NCBI GenBank assembly: GCA_002946415.1
Contig: NJPS01000022.1
Location: 186,001-250,000 of the forward strand
Length of the DNA stretch: 64,000 nucleotides
From: Rutstroemia sp. NJR-2017a BVV2
Lineage: Eukaryota > Ascomycota > Leotiomycetes > Helotiales > Rutstroemiaceae
Direction of reading: 5' to 3'
Shown here: piece by piece, positions 9,556 to 23,200 of the stretch
Position numbering within the stretch: position 1 is the stretch's first letter
Layout of the letters: the number at the start of each line of letters is the position of its first letter
The notes under the pieces: generated by a model
Told to the model about the DNA's origin: nothing
The model's input: the letters and a program-made list of their open reading frames with translations, nothing else
The model's database searches: none
Position numbers and translations under genes: made by a program

Positions 9556-12500
9556 ACTGACTGGCTGGCTTCAGGGGCAGTTGAAACGATAATAATACTA
9601 TACAATAGTAGTTTTGTTAAATCAGATAGACTAAGAAAGGAGGAATGAATAGTGTAGTGAGTGAGTGAGCTATGACTCAACAAATATGATTCCGTGGATC
9701 TCGTGAGCCTAACTGAAAGGAATACAGGAACCCAGGAAAACAGGACTACAGGAACACAGGAAGACTGGAGACTTTGCTGATAGCCACCATACTTTCCGCG
9801 TGTACAACCATTGCCCCAAGGCCACTCCAAGGCGTCAGCACTTGCATCATTGACCAGGCTCGCGGCCGACATCCTATCGCTCCTTCCTCTTCCGAATCAC
9901 CCCGAAGGCACCAATCCTTGCATAATCCCATCCCATACCCAGCATATTCTCTCCTAAAAAATAAACCTCTCCATCAATTTTCCTCGTTCCGGAGCTTCCG
10001 TCGTCAAAGTTTGCAGCAATCGCAAGTTGATACCCAACCTTCGCCTCTCAGCATCCCCGCCCCCCAAGTTCCCACTTCCCAATTCCCCAGCCGCCAAAAC
10101 GCCCGAATCCACAGTAAGAGAATATCAGATCCTTGATCCGGCTCTCTCTCGGCCGTCTTACCGCCCACCGGGCATCACAATCATCACTCCCCATCCATAT
10201 GCCCGTTCATTCGTCCGCCCGCATTTCAGCTCCGCGATGATCTCCGAACTCACAATGACTCATACCATAGTGACTCCAATCGCAATCCAAGCTTCATCAT
10301 CCCACGGTGCCTTCTGGAGCCAAAAAAAATCGCCTCACGAAATACACGTATTACATGTCAACGGCCGTGCGGCATTATGGTCGTTGATTGATTGAATTAA
10401 CTCCGATGCGAGATGAGGTGAAGTGGAATGAGGCGAAGTAAGCCACAGATCCGAGCTTTGCCACTAATGCAGGTGGCTAGTGTGGACGGGCTAACCGTAT
10501 TGGGTATAATTATGTCCTGTTTTAAAGTCATGTGATATCGTGATGAGTTTTTGTTGGGTCTTGTGACTGCGGGTGGTGGTAGTCTGCGTATAGGAGATCG
10601 CGTCGTCGTGCGCCTTTGGTTGGATTGGGTATTGTTTGCGGACGATGGTATAAAGCCTCTTTGAATTGTCGCCACCGGTGACTCCTCGCACTTTGGGTAA
10701 TTGATTCGACGACATGTGCGTGCTTCTCGAAGATGTTGTCCGTGTAGATGGTCTTTCTGATAATACTACTTGATGTGGAAAAATAGAAGAGACTAAGTCT
10801 AGCACCGAAAGTGCTCTGATGAGACGTCTAGACTAGAATATTCATGGTCACCGACGTTGACGCCCATGTCGCTTCGTCGTCGTCCTCGAGTCCACGTATG
10901 TACCCCTCTCTCGATGAAGGACTAATGACAATGACCAATAAACACAAAATTGCGCTATCTTTGCATATACTGATGCTAAGAGGGCATATGCTACCTTTTC
11001 CGGAAGTGAGTAAAGGAGTCCTAAGCCTGCAACTAGGCAGATAAAGTAGAGTCCTATGAAATATGACCAGTGAATGTATCATTTCCCCCTAAGTGATAAG
11101 AGAAAGAAACTCTAATAAATCCGAGACCGTCGGCAACCCCCAAAGACACTGATTCCTGTGGTGGATGGCCAAGGTGCAATGGTCTAGGCTCGGACCACGA
11201 TCATCTTAGACTCTCACTATTATGACTCTTCGATGCCTCGAGAGCTCATTCGCCAGCACATCACCACGATGAACGGCAGTAAGATATCAAGAACATGACC
11301 CCAACCAGCCATACCAGAGCAGATGATAGGAGTCCTTGGCAATGAAATCCAAGTTTCAGCTCTCGAAGAAAAACTTCGACCTTGAACTTTACCGAGTATC
11401 ATGCAGTCCCACCGTCTAACTGATAAGCATCAGACGACCACATATCGGACGGACGATAAGCACCGCGAAGAGTCGCCTTGAGAGAAGCAAGAGTTCTTCA
11501 TGTATGTATTGTGTGATTCATAACACGGAGTCCATGGATGATGAAAAAAATGTATTCCAACCCTTTGATCGTCGATGCGCATGATACGAGGTTATCATGC
11601 ATCTGTCGTACCGCTTGCTCTTGTTGACTCCTGTATGCCCGTGATGGTAGATGATCCAAAGCACTCGATGTACTTACATCTCGGGGAAAACAGTGTCGAC
11701 GGTGTTCGTCATTTGACTCAATCTCTCAGCGTTAACAAAGTCCCAAGGTTGTTTGTCCCATCAACTTACGGAAGAGCCACCGCAGTCCCCGTCCAATATC
11801 AAGCCATCGACCCTCTTTGTAAGGCCCTGCATATCTATTCGCCGAGATATTCCGCCAAACACTCCCCTAGGGAGGTCCGCCTCCACATTCGACCCAAGGA
11901 ACTTCCCTTTACACGACCGTTGGCGTATTCTCCTATACCCATCCATGCTCGACTCTCCACATTGATCGAACTCCTTGATATAGTTTCGGAAGGAAAACGT
12001 AAAGTAAAAATATCCTCGCGGTGCTTCCAAACCATTGCAAGCGCAGTCCCAAGCAGCTAAGCGTTCTCACACAGCACCATGCGAGCTAATCAAACCCAAT
12101 CCACCGCATTGAACGGGTGGCTTAAGAACGTGGACAGAATAGCTCGTTGGAGCTTCCCAATGGTACCAACGAGTAGCACGACATTGTGGATTCTGTGTTC
12201 AGGGAGCCAACAAGAGCTGCAGACAGCACTGTGGGCAGCACCGAACTTGGTACGAACTGTCACTTCAAGTACCAGTATCGAATCAGAAGCCGAAGTCGAC
12301 ACTTGCAGCTGCACTTGGAGACCCGACGAATTCTTTGGCTGTGGTGGGATAGAGACTGTGACTTGCAGTACCGATACCGAGTAGAAGCAGAGCTCGACAA
12401 TCAAGCACTTGCACTTGCGTTTGACGACCCGAGGAATTTCGCGGGTGATACTTCCGCATTCGCGGATACGCTGGCTTGATCGCGGGTGCATCTTAGTGGC

Positions 12501-13743
12501 ATTCAGAAAGAAAAAAAGAAAGATGTACAAATGTACAAACCCCGCATACAACAACCAACAACTACACTACCTACCTACCTACCTACCAACCCACCCACTC
12601 CCACTTCAACCTACCTATTCTAGCCATTTGATGTTATACCGGTGCAACCCGCGCAAGCGCAGCTCCAATAGTTGCCGTTCGACCGGTCTCAATTCAGGTA
12701 CGACGAACATCCATCCCATCCCATCCCATCCCATCCAAATCATCCACATGACCCCCCCTCCAAAGCGAGCGATTCAGCGATTGCGTTGCGATCAGAGATT
12801 TCCACCAACCAACCAACTAGCTAGCCATCTAGCCATCTAGCCAGTAGGTGGAGAGTAAGGAGCACGTGAATATAAAACATTACTCTTTTCTTCTTTTAGT
12901 TTGGATTGGCGATGGTGGATGTGATGGATGGCGCTAGGGCGAGGAGGAGGTTTTGTGTGTGTGTGCGCGGATAACTCGACTCCAACTATTCTCTCATGAA
13001 CCACCCTCGGCCATTCATCGTATCAGCCATCGAACATGTCCAAGTTGAGGCTGAAAAAGTAAAAAAAAGTTATCAAAACATGTATGTCGTTATGCATGTA
13101 TGCATGAATCAACCCGCGCAAAAAAGCAAGCAATCCCCATGACTCAAAGTGGGAGATGAAACGCGGGTAACTCATCACCCGCGTCGAGGATTCATTTCGT
13201 TCAAAACCAAATTCACTCACCTCACCCAGCCCAGCCCAGCCCACCTCCTTATCCTTAACCTTACCACCCACCCATCATCCCCTCCTATCCAATGTTCCTG
13301 CCCTGCCCTGCCCGCCCTGCCCTGCCCGTCATTATAGTGAAGCATCGGCCCCCAACCCAAGCAAAAGCGAGTCAATCCCCTTCCCCTCTCCAGCGCAGCC
13401 TAATAGGGTTGAAATGTCTCATGAGGCTTACACCTAATCCTACCACAGCACACACATCTTTTTATTCTAACTCTCAAAAATAAAATTAAAAAATTGCGAC
13501 GCGCAAAAAATTCTCATTGGCTGTGCTATGTCTATTGTTTTCATCGTAGCAAATCCGATGACCTTTTCGCGGGCCCAGATCGTGCTTGGGAAGTCATCCA
13601 ATGGAAATGCAGATGAGAAGGTTCTGCTTTGGGCAGGAATTGTGTTGGATGAGGGTTTACAGAATAGAGTTTTGGTTATTTGCCGCGGTTGGGGAGAAAA
13701 GATAGATAGATGTATGTATGTGTAACTTCATAGTATAGATTCG

Positions 13744-13815
13744 TTATTTCCACACACACAGAATTCCTCTCTCTCTCCCCTCCCCTCTCCCTCCCCTCTC
13801 CCTCCCTCTCTCTCC
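13744..13815 (+). repeat. Polypyrimidine tract
   Basis: After a CACACACA run, about 55 bases are almost purely C and T (CTCTCTCTCCCCTCCCC units). Simple-sequence tract with no coding potential. Confidence 0.8.
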
Positions 13816-14921
13816 CACCGGCTCTCCACTCTCGCTCTCCCCATCACCTCACCAACCCCGTACGTCATTCCACATACTGGCCCTCCCACTGTACGACACG
13901 TGTGCACGTCACCGCTCCAAGCCTTATTTATGTATCAACATCCATCCTCCCCTCCAAAACTATTTATTAATGCACAGAAGCAGCTTAAGTGCGCGGAGTG
14001 GGTTCGAAGGGTACAGTACAGCTCAACGGGAAGTGATGCAAGCTCGGGAAGCCGACCAGGGATTTGTGTGTGTGTGTTTGTATCCACCTGTCTGCACAAC
14101 AACGCAACGCACGAATGAGGAGCGGGAAGATGGCTACTCCGCTGGGATGCAAGGGAGGTGAGGGAGGATGCGCATAGGGTGAATCAAAGAGGAGGTGAGC
14201 GAGATGGGATGGGATGGGACGGGGTGGATACTGTAGCTACGGCACGACTATGGGGATGGGGAGGGGATGGAGATGAGTCAAACAGAAGACGCGATGAGAT
14301 GAGGGGATTCGCACACCGAAGGTTCGAAGAGGGAGGGGCTCGGAGGAAAACTCTGCCCATGCAATATTCTATTTCCAGGGGAAGCTCACTCACCCGAAGT
14401 GGACGGATGAACCTGTACAGTATTATATTCCCATGGTAAGAGTTATATGTGAAGGAAGGATATATGGCCAGCCAGCCAGCAGGCAGCGACCAATTTTATT
14501 TTGATATCTCGCAAGAAAAAGGTCAGTGTTGACATTTGTAAGATCTGACCATAACATGCAGTGATCCTAGGCGAGATTCTGTGGCTTCATTAGGGTTAGG
14601 TCTAATTATCTGACCATGATGATATGATATGCTTCCTTCATATTCCATTCTATGCACTGCACGCACACACATACATACCGCTACGAACCGATGCAGTGGA
14701 ATACAGTACACGAAGAATGCCCGCCCCGAAACACCATTTGTCGTCCGGGCCCGCAATCTGCACGGCGCAACTTCTCACCAAAAGTACGTTCGAGTTCCAG
14801 AACTCCGTTGGCTACGGTTCGTCGCAAGTAGCCGTGGAAAGAAAGTCTAAATCAAAAAAAGCGCAACGCAACGGCCCTGGTCATTTTTTCATGCTGTGAA
14901 ATCGTGCAGAATCTACTACTG

Positions 14922-14942
14922 TATGTATGTATGTATGTATGT
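14922..14942 (+). repeat. Tetranucleotide microsatellite (TATG)n
   Basis: Five tandem copies of GTAT/TATG in an otherwise non-repetitive part of the desert. Confidence 0.85.
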
Positions 14943-17829
14943 ACACTACGCAGCACGAATAGGAAAAAGTGATCAATTTGTTCGCATAAATATCTGGAAG
15001 CTGTTCATTCATCACCACTGCATCAAGGTTGCTGTAGAGTGGTATGTAGAAAGCCAATGATTTGGATGCAAAATGAAGAGATTTTTCTGCTCGTTGTCTG
15101 TGTCTTTCTTTGGTGTGATACGAAAACGAAAAAAATAAAAACCACCTGTGTCTGTACCCTTAGAGTTTTGTCTTAAGATTGGGAGCAGCGTGAATCGTGT
15201 GATTTTTAATTGAATTTGTGAACACAGTGGTATCTGGGTAATTCGTATGGTAAGAGGAGGTATTATTTTCAGGTGCTTTTGTGGGAGAAAGGCCCGAGTC
15301 GAGAAGAATATTGGACGAGGTTTGTGAAGCGCTTGAGGCTCGCTGATTGGTGGAGTGGGGTTAATCGAGGACATGGCTCTATCAATCCATGGTCGGGTCG
15401 AAGGGTGGATGTTCCAGTTAACCTTGTCGATGGTAAGCCCAAATCTACGGATGGCCAGGGCCTTTGGCTATGAAAGAGGGAAAAGGCGAGGAGGATGGTG
15501 AGAATGATGAGACTATTGATAATCGACAATGGAAAGAATTTTCCTTGTAGTTCGTATGTGTGTGTGTGGGTGTGCGCTGATGTGCGCTGATGTGTAACGC
15601 CCAAGACTCTGACCAGAGATCAAAAAAGGAGGAGGCGGAAGTCAACCCGAAACGTGATGGAATCCCAATACTGTCGACGGGAACACCTACCTCTGATTGT
15701 AGGAGCCCATCATTCCGAAAGCATCCTATGATTGTGTCGATACACACTTTCGCGACACCTTCGTGTGACTCCTGTATTACCAGCCGTGCTGGATTTTCGA
15801 AATCCCAATTCCAATATCCGTTCCAAGTCCATCGATAACCTCACTCAGGTGCGATGCTTCCTGCCCAACCAAGTGGTCGTCGGCCCCTCTCTGTGTACAG
15901 AACCTACATGCATGAAAAACTGCAGCTTATTGCTGTACTGTACGGTAGGTACATTATGAAAAATTTCATCCGTCCTCGTTCCCACAGCAGCAGTTCAAAG
16001 AGGAAGATTCCAACTCTACTTAGAGTACAGTATCCGCCGCCACCATGTCAGTTCCGACGATGTTGTGTCGGTCTGTACTGTACATCCGTATCGCACGTCC
16101 CATTCGGCACCCCGGACAGAAAGCGAAATATCGGTGTAACTCGCAACAACCTTGTCTCGTTGGATTTGATTAACTGCACCGTGTTGGTGTTGCCTTTGCT
16201 AGGGAACGAGACCCGTAAAACGAACGCACCCAACATCGTCCATTCATTCACACAAATCGACCCCCTCAGGTTGTGTTGCGCGCGCACCAAAAAAATTTCA
16301 GCAGTCCAGCCCCTCATTTCTTATCGTATCGCCAGAGCGACCCTCTGGCTGACCGTGTTTTTTCCCTCGCAAAGCAATCCTTCCTTCGATCTTGGCCAGT
16401 CCGTGATCCCAAATGCCGGTATCCATAATTGCCATTCGTTTAAGCTCATTCAATCCATCATCTTTTGCCACGCTGAAAGTGAGCGGCGGGCGCGAGCGAG
16501 CGGAGACTGGGGATTGAACGAGCTCCGAAAACAAAAGCGGCCGGAATGGGTCAGACAATAACAAATCAATTCCTTCATTGATCAGGTATTGAGTCGGTAG
16601 AGTAAATCGTCCTGTCCCTTGTAGAGTTGGGAATAAATAGAGTAAAGAATCCCCGAGAGACGAGGTAAGTCTTAATAATCTTGTGCACCCATCCGCCGTC
16701 CGCGTGCGATAAGGAATCCCACCAAGTCCTGAAGTCGTGATGCAATTCCAACGGAAGCGTCAACAATCAATCTCCCTCCTCCGTAATCCCTGGAGTCTAA
16801 TCATCATCCCATCCCCCTTCCCCTTCCCCTTCCCCTTGTCCTGGCCTTCCTCATCCCACATTTCACAGATATCCACACCTTCCGATCACTTACCTATACG
16901 GCATCGTGAGCCTCCGCGGCAACTGCAAGGGATGTTCCCCGTTGCGAGCCGTTGATATCGGTTGGATTCAATGGTCCAGGGAAAAGAAAGATCTGAGCGT
17001 GGATGAAGGCCAATCCGAGCCTCATTCGAACGAGTCAAATGTTTTAGCCTTCGTCGCTGTCTTGCCCCAATTTCGCTAGAGGAGAAATTTTACTTTACTT
17101 TACAGTGGTAAATTGGTGGTTGAGGTGCTAGGGCCAGGCTTGTTTGGTGTTTTGGTGGTGCTGTTCCGTGCACTCAATGCCCAGCCAGGTCTTTTTACAG
17201 CATTAATCCAGGGGCAGCAAGCCTACGCAACCGTCGCAGCCTCTCTCTATCGCTTTCTCTCTCTCCTTCTCCTTCTCCTTCTCGCTTCCTCTTATCTGTA
17301 CCGTACCTGGTCGTTCTTCCCTTGTCCTTTCCGGGTCCGTCCCTTGAAGCCTCGTATGAAGCAAGAAATTGTTGAATAGTTATACTTCTTACTTCTTACT
17401 TCGTACTTCGTAATGATAACTACGGTCCGTGCTTCCCCTGCTATCGTACTGCTAATTCGCACATTCTCGCCAAATTCTCCAAAATGCAGAAGAAATTCTC
17501 CTATTCGTCGACGCCCTCAACATTGCTTTTCCTGTTTGGTGCTGTCGCAGGGCATGGTCGCAGACTCGCGCAGGATTCCCGGAGTTCGCATGTTCGTGAT
17601 GCACTGCTTCCGGATGATACAATGAAGAATGGTGGTGCCCGTTCGGTGGTATTACTTGGTACTTCGTATGTTGGTTGCTGAAGCGTCGTATGGAACCACG
17701 GGCTGCGTCTTACTGGCACGTACTTGTAGATGTACTGCACGCTGGAAAGGGTACAGCTGGTACGTACGTTGACACACATTGGCTACATGTGAGCATTACA
17801 CATACTACGGATACTACTTACACACGCGC

Positions 17830-17960
17830 TCTTTCCCTTTCTCTGCTCTTCTCTGTTCTGTTCTCTTCTCTTCTCTTTTCTCTTCAGTCTACGAAATACT
17901 CCACCCTTTTCTCCCTTTCAGACACCTTCTCCCCCTTCGCTCCCTTCTCGCCCTTCTTCG
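17830..17960 (+). promoter_or_regulatory. CT-rich tract, probable promoter or leader element
   Basis: Long TTCTCTTCTCTTCTC-type run on the coding strand about 1.1-1.25 kb before the start codon at 19073. Such tracts are common near fungal transcription starts. The assignment to that gene is inferred. Confidence 0.35.
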
Positions 17961-19072
17961 CCTGCTTCTCCGTCCTTCTATTAGCTATGACCAAGCAATA
18001 TCGGTGCCAAGTTACTCCCAGCTACTCCCCAGCTCCAACAGCAGCCATTCATCCATTATTACCCATTAGCCATGATTATCCTCCACCTGCCATGAGTTGC
18101 CTCTTTGATGCTAGACCAGGGAATAATCCCGGATGCATGGAAGACCGGGATAAACCTGTTCACCCTTGTGGCTGAGAATATTCACACAAACCTCTCTCCA
18201 CCCACCCAAAGGCACAGAGTCATCATTTTTCTAAATCGAAGTGTTCCCCCTTGTAGAACCGTGGAAAACGAGAAATTTGTACATGTTCCCCCCTGCAGTG
18301 CCCACCCAACCCAACGCACAACTACCCGAGCAAAAAGCATTTCGCGGCGAAGTGATTAAATGAATTAAATTATTATTATTACCACCTTTAAAGCTGGTAA
18401 ATTGCTAGGTACACTATACAGGCTAGGCACTGGGCACTAGGCACTACGGACAGGCCTCGCTCCCAAGGCGCACAACTGCACACTACCCTATTTATCGCTC
18501 GTCTGCTCCCAACCTCTTTAAACGAAATTTTCCTCTGTCTGAGTTTCTACTCAAATGCCGTACATTCTTTTTTTTGCTTAACAACCAAAAAGAAGAACCC
18601 TCTCCCCCAACCCTAATCGATAGCGATAGCAATATCGTCTTGCCTCACCATTACCAATAACCCTTTAGAATAGAGCAGTCGGCATAAACCCCGATCTAGC
18701 TCGTTCCAGAATATTCGAAGTCGAGATCGTCTTTCGACCTCGAACCTTCAGACTTCCCCCAACAGTTCCTCGTTGTAGGAGTCATTGCGGCGTTATTGAC
18801 ATGTGTGGATCAACGATTAAGGTCTCTCCTCCCTCTTCTCGTACCGACTACATACCACCACGGTGACGGGCTTGTCACATCTCATCGCGTCTTCGAACCA
18901 TCGGCGCGACCCCATTTTAATATCTTAAAAAAAATACACCTAAACCTCTTTGTTCATTATACCTCCTTTTCCTTTTCACCTCCTTGTCCGTTTGTTTCCT
19001 TACGGTGTACAATCTCATCTCCAGGAGGAAAATCATCATCATCGCAAACCTTTATACGCAGGATAATCTATC

Positions 19073-20263
19073 ATGTCCTTTTCATACACAACTCCTCCCG
19101 GTCATCCCGGCGCCGGATACTACCCATTCCCAACGAGCGCAACTCCTTCTCCAGCAGCTTCGCCAACAGGTCGAGCATACACCTCCTCAGCTCGACATCC
19201 TCTACGAACACATTCGCGCCACACAAGCTATGGTGGGGATAGTTACGGGGCGGAACCAAGGCCATTTTCTCCTAGGTATACCTCCGGCGGATACTACGCG
19301 ACCGGTGCTGGTCCTAATGTGAGTCGAAACAAAAGTTCTTGGTCGTCACCACCGCCGCGTCCTGAGACGAAGCGTCAATATTCACATTACCCCTATCGAA
19401 CTCCTTATGAGAGTGACGAGGAAAACGAATATGAAGATTTTGAATATCAATGTGTAAAGGATCGTGAGGGGAGGATGTATTGGGTGCCAATCAGGCCGGC
19501 GCATACAACTTACAAATATGGTAGTCATGGTACTGATAAATATTGTTACCAGAGCCAGAAGTATGCAGAGGATCCCGAACTATCGCCATACAGTGCTCGT
19601 CGACAATCATCCGCCGCATCAACGCCTCAACGACCACCGCCACGACCTGCAACCACCCGGCCTATGGCCACACCAAAAAGCAAACCGCGTGAAGCTCCAC
19701 CCAAGGCCACCGAGGCTGATGCGCGCAAACACCACATCCCACCAGGATACTCACTCAAGAATTGGGACCCTACCGAAGAACCAATCATGCTCCTCGGCAG
19801 CGTCTTCGATGCCAATAGTCTTGGGAAGTGGATTTATGACTGGACCGTGTACCATCACGGTCCAGCCACCCCACTCTCTGACATGGCAGGCGAACTTTGG
19901 CTATTACTCATTCAACTAGCCGGAAAGGTCAAGCGCGCCGAAGAATGCATGCCACGTATCCGCAGAGTCGAGGATCGGGAGATGGTAGAGGATTTCATCA
20001 TATCAGGCGAACGACTAACCGACAAGTTGAAGGCGCTTTTGAAAGCATGTGAAGCGCCCATGCTCAAGGCAGGTCGCAAGGGGAGCAGCAAGACCACGGC
20101 ACAACTCGGAAAGAATGCCGGCACCGAATTTGTCGATTCCATCTTTGGACGCGACAGACAACTAGATGCAACGGAGAAGTTCATGTCATCGATTCGGTTA
20201 TGGAACATGCGGTTCGACGCCAACTGCGAAGACATCCTTCGCAGACCGGGGCAATACGAATAG
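19073..20263 (+). CDS. Conserved Pezizomycotina protein with disordered N-terminus (often labelled 'vegetative cell wall protein gp1'-like)
   Basis: Single exon, 396 residues. Residues 1-220 are low-complexity and hydrophilic, rich in Ser, Pro, Tyr, Gly and Arg, with an acidic patch (YESDEENEYEDFEYQ). The conserved part is 222-396. It begins PPGYSLKNWDPTEEPIMLLG, includes DANSLGKWIYDWTVYHHG, and is predicted to be mostly helical. I recall similar proteins across filamentous ascomycetes without an established function; the database name 'gp1' reflects Pro-rich similarity only. There is no signal peptide or TM segment, so it is probably intracellular. Very large non-coding flanks on both sides, with a CT-rich 5' region, suggest complex regulation. 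The start is the first ATG, followed at once by the conserved frame. Confidence 0.75.
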   Translation: MSFSYTTPPGHPGAGYYPFPTSATPSPAASPTGRAYTSSARHPLRTHSRHTSYGGDSYGAEPRPFSPRYTSGGYYATGAGPNVSRNKSSWSSPPPRPETKRQYSHYPYRTPYESDEENEYEDFEYQCVKDREGRMYWVPIRPAHTTYKYGSHGTDKYCYQSQKYAEDPELSPYSARRQSSAASTPQRPPPRPATTRPMATPKSKPREAPPKATEADARKHHIPPGYSLKNWDPTEEPIMLLGSVFDANSLGKWIYDWTVYHHGPATPLSDMAGELWLLLIQLAGKVKRAEECMPRIRRVEDREMVEDFIISGERLTDKLKALLKACEAPMLKAGRKGSSKTTAQLGKNAGTEFVDSIFGRDRQLDATEKFMSSIRLWNMRFDANCEDILRRPGQYE

Positions 20264-23200
20264 AAGAATAATGGGGACGAAGAAGAACGAAGAAAAAAAA
20301 ATTATACTTTGATAAGGATCCATACGGATTAGAAAGGAAGGGAGTTTGTCTATTTCTTCCATCATCGCGAATTTTCTTACGCAACTACGATACCCACGGA
20401 ACCATTTTATGCGTTTACTACTCGCTTTAAAAGGGGGCAGTCTATTGTAAGATAATGGGGTGGTTTATAAGGGAGGCGCAAGCCAACTTTCCGGTCAGTC
20501 AGGCATTGGGCGGGTTTTGTTTCACACACATATGCATTTGCATGTTGGACATTGTTCCTACTATTACAACCGGCGGGCATTGGGAAAAAAGTTTTGCTAT
20601 TATTTTTCCAAAGCATTTTGAAGGAATTGGGTTTTATGTTTTTTGAAATTCAGGAAAGCGCCTAGGAGGAAACAGTTTTTTGTTATATTCTCGTCTCGAT
20701 AGAGAGAGTCTTCGTTATTTTTCTTTGGTTATCATGGTCGCGCATGCGCTGGAAAGTACCTCGTCATATCACCACCATCACCATCACCGTCGTTGGGGGA
20801 GGAAGTTTCAGTTATATCATGGAACGAACGAACATGGGAAAATGAATGGATGGGTGGATGGATGGATGGACAGTTGTAATAGTAGTCTCTAGTTCGATGT
20901 TTTCTCTCTCTCTTTCTCATCTCATCGCTGGAGGGGAAAAGGAAGGGGATTGGGAAATGGCTCTTGGCGGCGTTTTCTGCCTATGGCTAGATCATCTTTT
21001 TTGTTTTCTCATCGGGATATACCCTTCATACCAATTTGCTTTTTTTGTACCTGCGCTTTTCTCTCGCCTGTTTAATATCTATACTAGGATAAATTACAAT
21101 TCACTACTTCTTATACTCATTTTGTGTCTGGAATGGCATCTTCACTCGCGCTCCTTCATTCGTACTGTGTGTGATGTAATATGCTTTTGCTGTGGAATCT
21201 TCAATTGTAAAATAACTAACTAACCAAAAGAACCAACTCGTGATATCCCGTCCACCCCCCTCCCCTCCCCTCCCTTCCCAGCACGGTTCGGCGTCGTGCA
21301 GTGCAGTAGTCATAACCCAAACCCAAACCAACCCCAACCAAACCCAATTCCGTCTCGTTTCGTTGCGTTCCCAACCCCACCCACCATCTTTCTTTTCTTT
21401 CTTTCTATTCTAATTCTTTTTTTTTTCTCTTCCATGTGAGATGGATGCATCATCGTACAGCATACATAACTATTTTTTTCCTTAGCTCTTAGTTTGCTGC
21501 ACGCTCAGCCTCGTCCACGCAGCGCAAGCGTGGACCCGATGGGGACCCAACCTGCGCTGTGCTGGAAATAGCATCATTTTGCGAAGCTGTTTTGTGTTGT
21601 ACGTGTTTGGGGGTTCGGAGCCACGGTTAGAGAGGGAGGGAGGGAGGGAGGGATTAGGTGAGGTGAGGTAAGGTTTGAGTTTTGGAGTCGAGTTTTTGTA
21701 ACGAGTTTGGAAAGAGTTGGTTTGGTTACGTTAGGTGGTTGGTTGGTTTGTTTGCGTACAGTGCAAGCATCACCGCTGCGGTGGGTGAGTTTGGAGACTT
21801 GAGTTAACGTCAAGGTTGGACTATTCCAGAATAACTAACTACTGGTAACTTAACTTATGTAAAGTAAGAATCCTTGTGTGTGGCGGTAGTAAGGATACCG
21901 TATGTAACAGAATGGTTCATGCAAGTAACCACCAGCACCACCACTCCTCTAGCTCCCTCTCGACAGTAAAGACAGTACTAGAAAGCAAAAACCACACTTA
22001 TGTACGTAGATAACAGCACGCGGGATGGCGGCGTAGAAGAAGAGAACAAGGAAAATGCCATGCGACGGCTCGGTCGCTCGCTCGGTCATGTATGCATGCT
22101 GCGAGTAAGGTAATGGATTGGGTTCGTTTGGCTAGTCTGGGTAGGAGAGGGTAGGAGGGTTGCGGATTGGCTAATGTAGAGTACGGTAGCGAACTGGAGG
22201 GAGAGGCGACCCGACTGACCCCTCTTTTGGTCGGCGCACATGCACATACATGCTGGATTTGGATGCGGTGGTGTGGGTGAGGGGAAGATAGTTTTCTTGC
22301 GGGCTGGGATGCCGTTTCGGGTGGATGGAGGGGAGGGAAATGTTGGCTGTGAGGATGTTGGTGTGAGTGAAGGGAGAGGGTTATTCTTGGGTTGGTGAAT
22401 GGATTGATTGAGAGATTGTGAGATCGAGAGATTGTGTATTGTGATGGAAGGGAGTTGATAGTAAGTAGACCCCCGCTATCTATTCTGTGAAGTTACACGA
22501 CATGAGATTAGTTCTAGAAGACTTGGTTGGGGCTGCATCGTGAACGAGTATGACTAGTTGACTAAATCTAAATCTAAGATTCGCATCATATCCATAACCC
22601 TTAAGGTTATCATATCAGTCAGCAAGCACACTGTACATTCATTCCCCCTTTCCATTCCCATCATTCGCATACAATAGCATAGCAAGGGGTGGGTCGTTTA
22701 CCTCCTTTCCCTTCCCTTCCCTTCCATGTCCGTTTTGTTTCGTTTCGTTTCAATCCCAACCCCTCGGGCTTTTTACTTGCAACAGTTGTAGTAACAGTCA
22801 GCCAGAGTAAGCTTCGGTGAACCTGAGATGGCAACACCCCCCACCTCCATGTAAGCGCAGCGCAACCTCATCATTGCGATATCACATAAGAACGGTCCAC
22901 ACTTTCGTCTTCATCGTATCTTACATAAGTCATCCATCACACTTTCGGGTGTACCCTTGATGGGACTATTTCCTAGGTAGGTAGGTCGGTCGTTATAATT
23001 GCTGGATTAATTGCAGAAAGCTATTCTTCGTTCCCTCCCCCTTTCCTGGAACGATAAGAAGAGATACGCCGCAAAATGCAAGCGCCATCGATCAATTGAG
23101 TCTTGGTCTTGTGAACCATTTGCTTTTCCATTTCCGTGCTCTTCTTATCAGCCGAGAAACATATCGATATCGATACCAGCGCTTAAACAGACAGCCGGTA

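Larger units (their letters stand above)
9556..19072. other. Gene desert (about 9.5 kb) upstream of the conserved gene at 19.1 kb
   Basis: No frame here shows a recognisable domain or a persuasive composition. The stretch is not AT-rich, so it is unlike a RIP-degraded transposon island. It holds many simple repeats: CTAC at about 12570, ATCCC at about 12715, CT/CCCTC at 13768-13815, TATG at 14922-14942 and CCCTT at about 16815. Several copies of GTACAGTA or its complement occur between 14.0 and 16.1 kb. The last 1.3 kb (17.8-19.07 kb) is strongly pyrimidine-rich, typical of a fungal promoter or long leader. Confidence 0.5.

Noticed and set aside
9303..9872. 189-codon minus-strand frame
   Set aside because: Overlaps the more plausible 63-aa plus-strand frame; translation of pyrimidine-rich DNA, Ser/Leu-rich without motifs.
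11575..12060. 161-codon plus-strand frame
   Set aside because: Overlaps two open frames on the other strand and shows no recognisable motif; probably chance.
12186..12479. 97-codon frame with an acidic tail (LDNQALALAFDDPRNFAGDT)
   Set aside because: Tail looks protein-like but the first half is random-looking; no family, no splice partner found.
15854..16561. 235-codon plus-strand open frame in the desert
   Set aside because: It begins with ATG but its composition is erratic (rich in Cys, Arg, Ser, His), with no domain, signal or conserved-looking block. It overlaps opposite-strand frames of similar quality.
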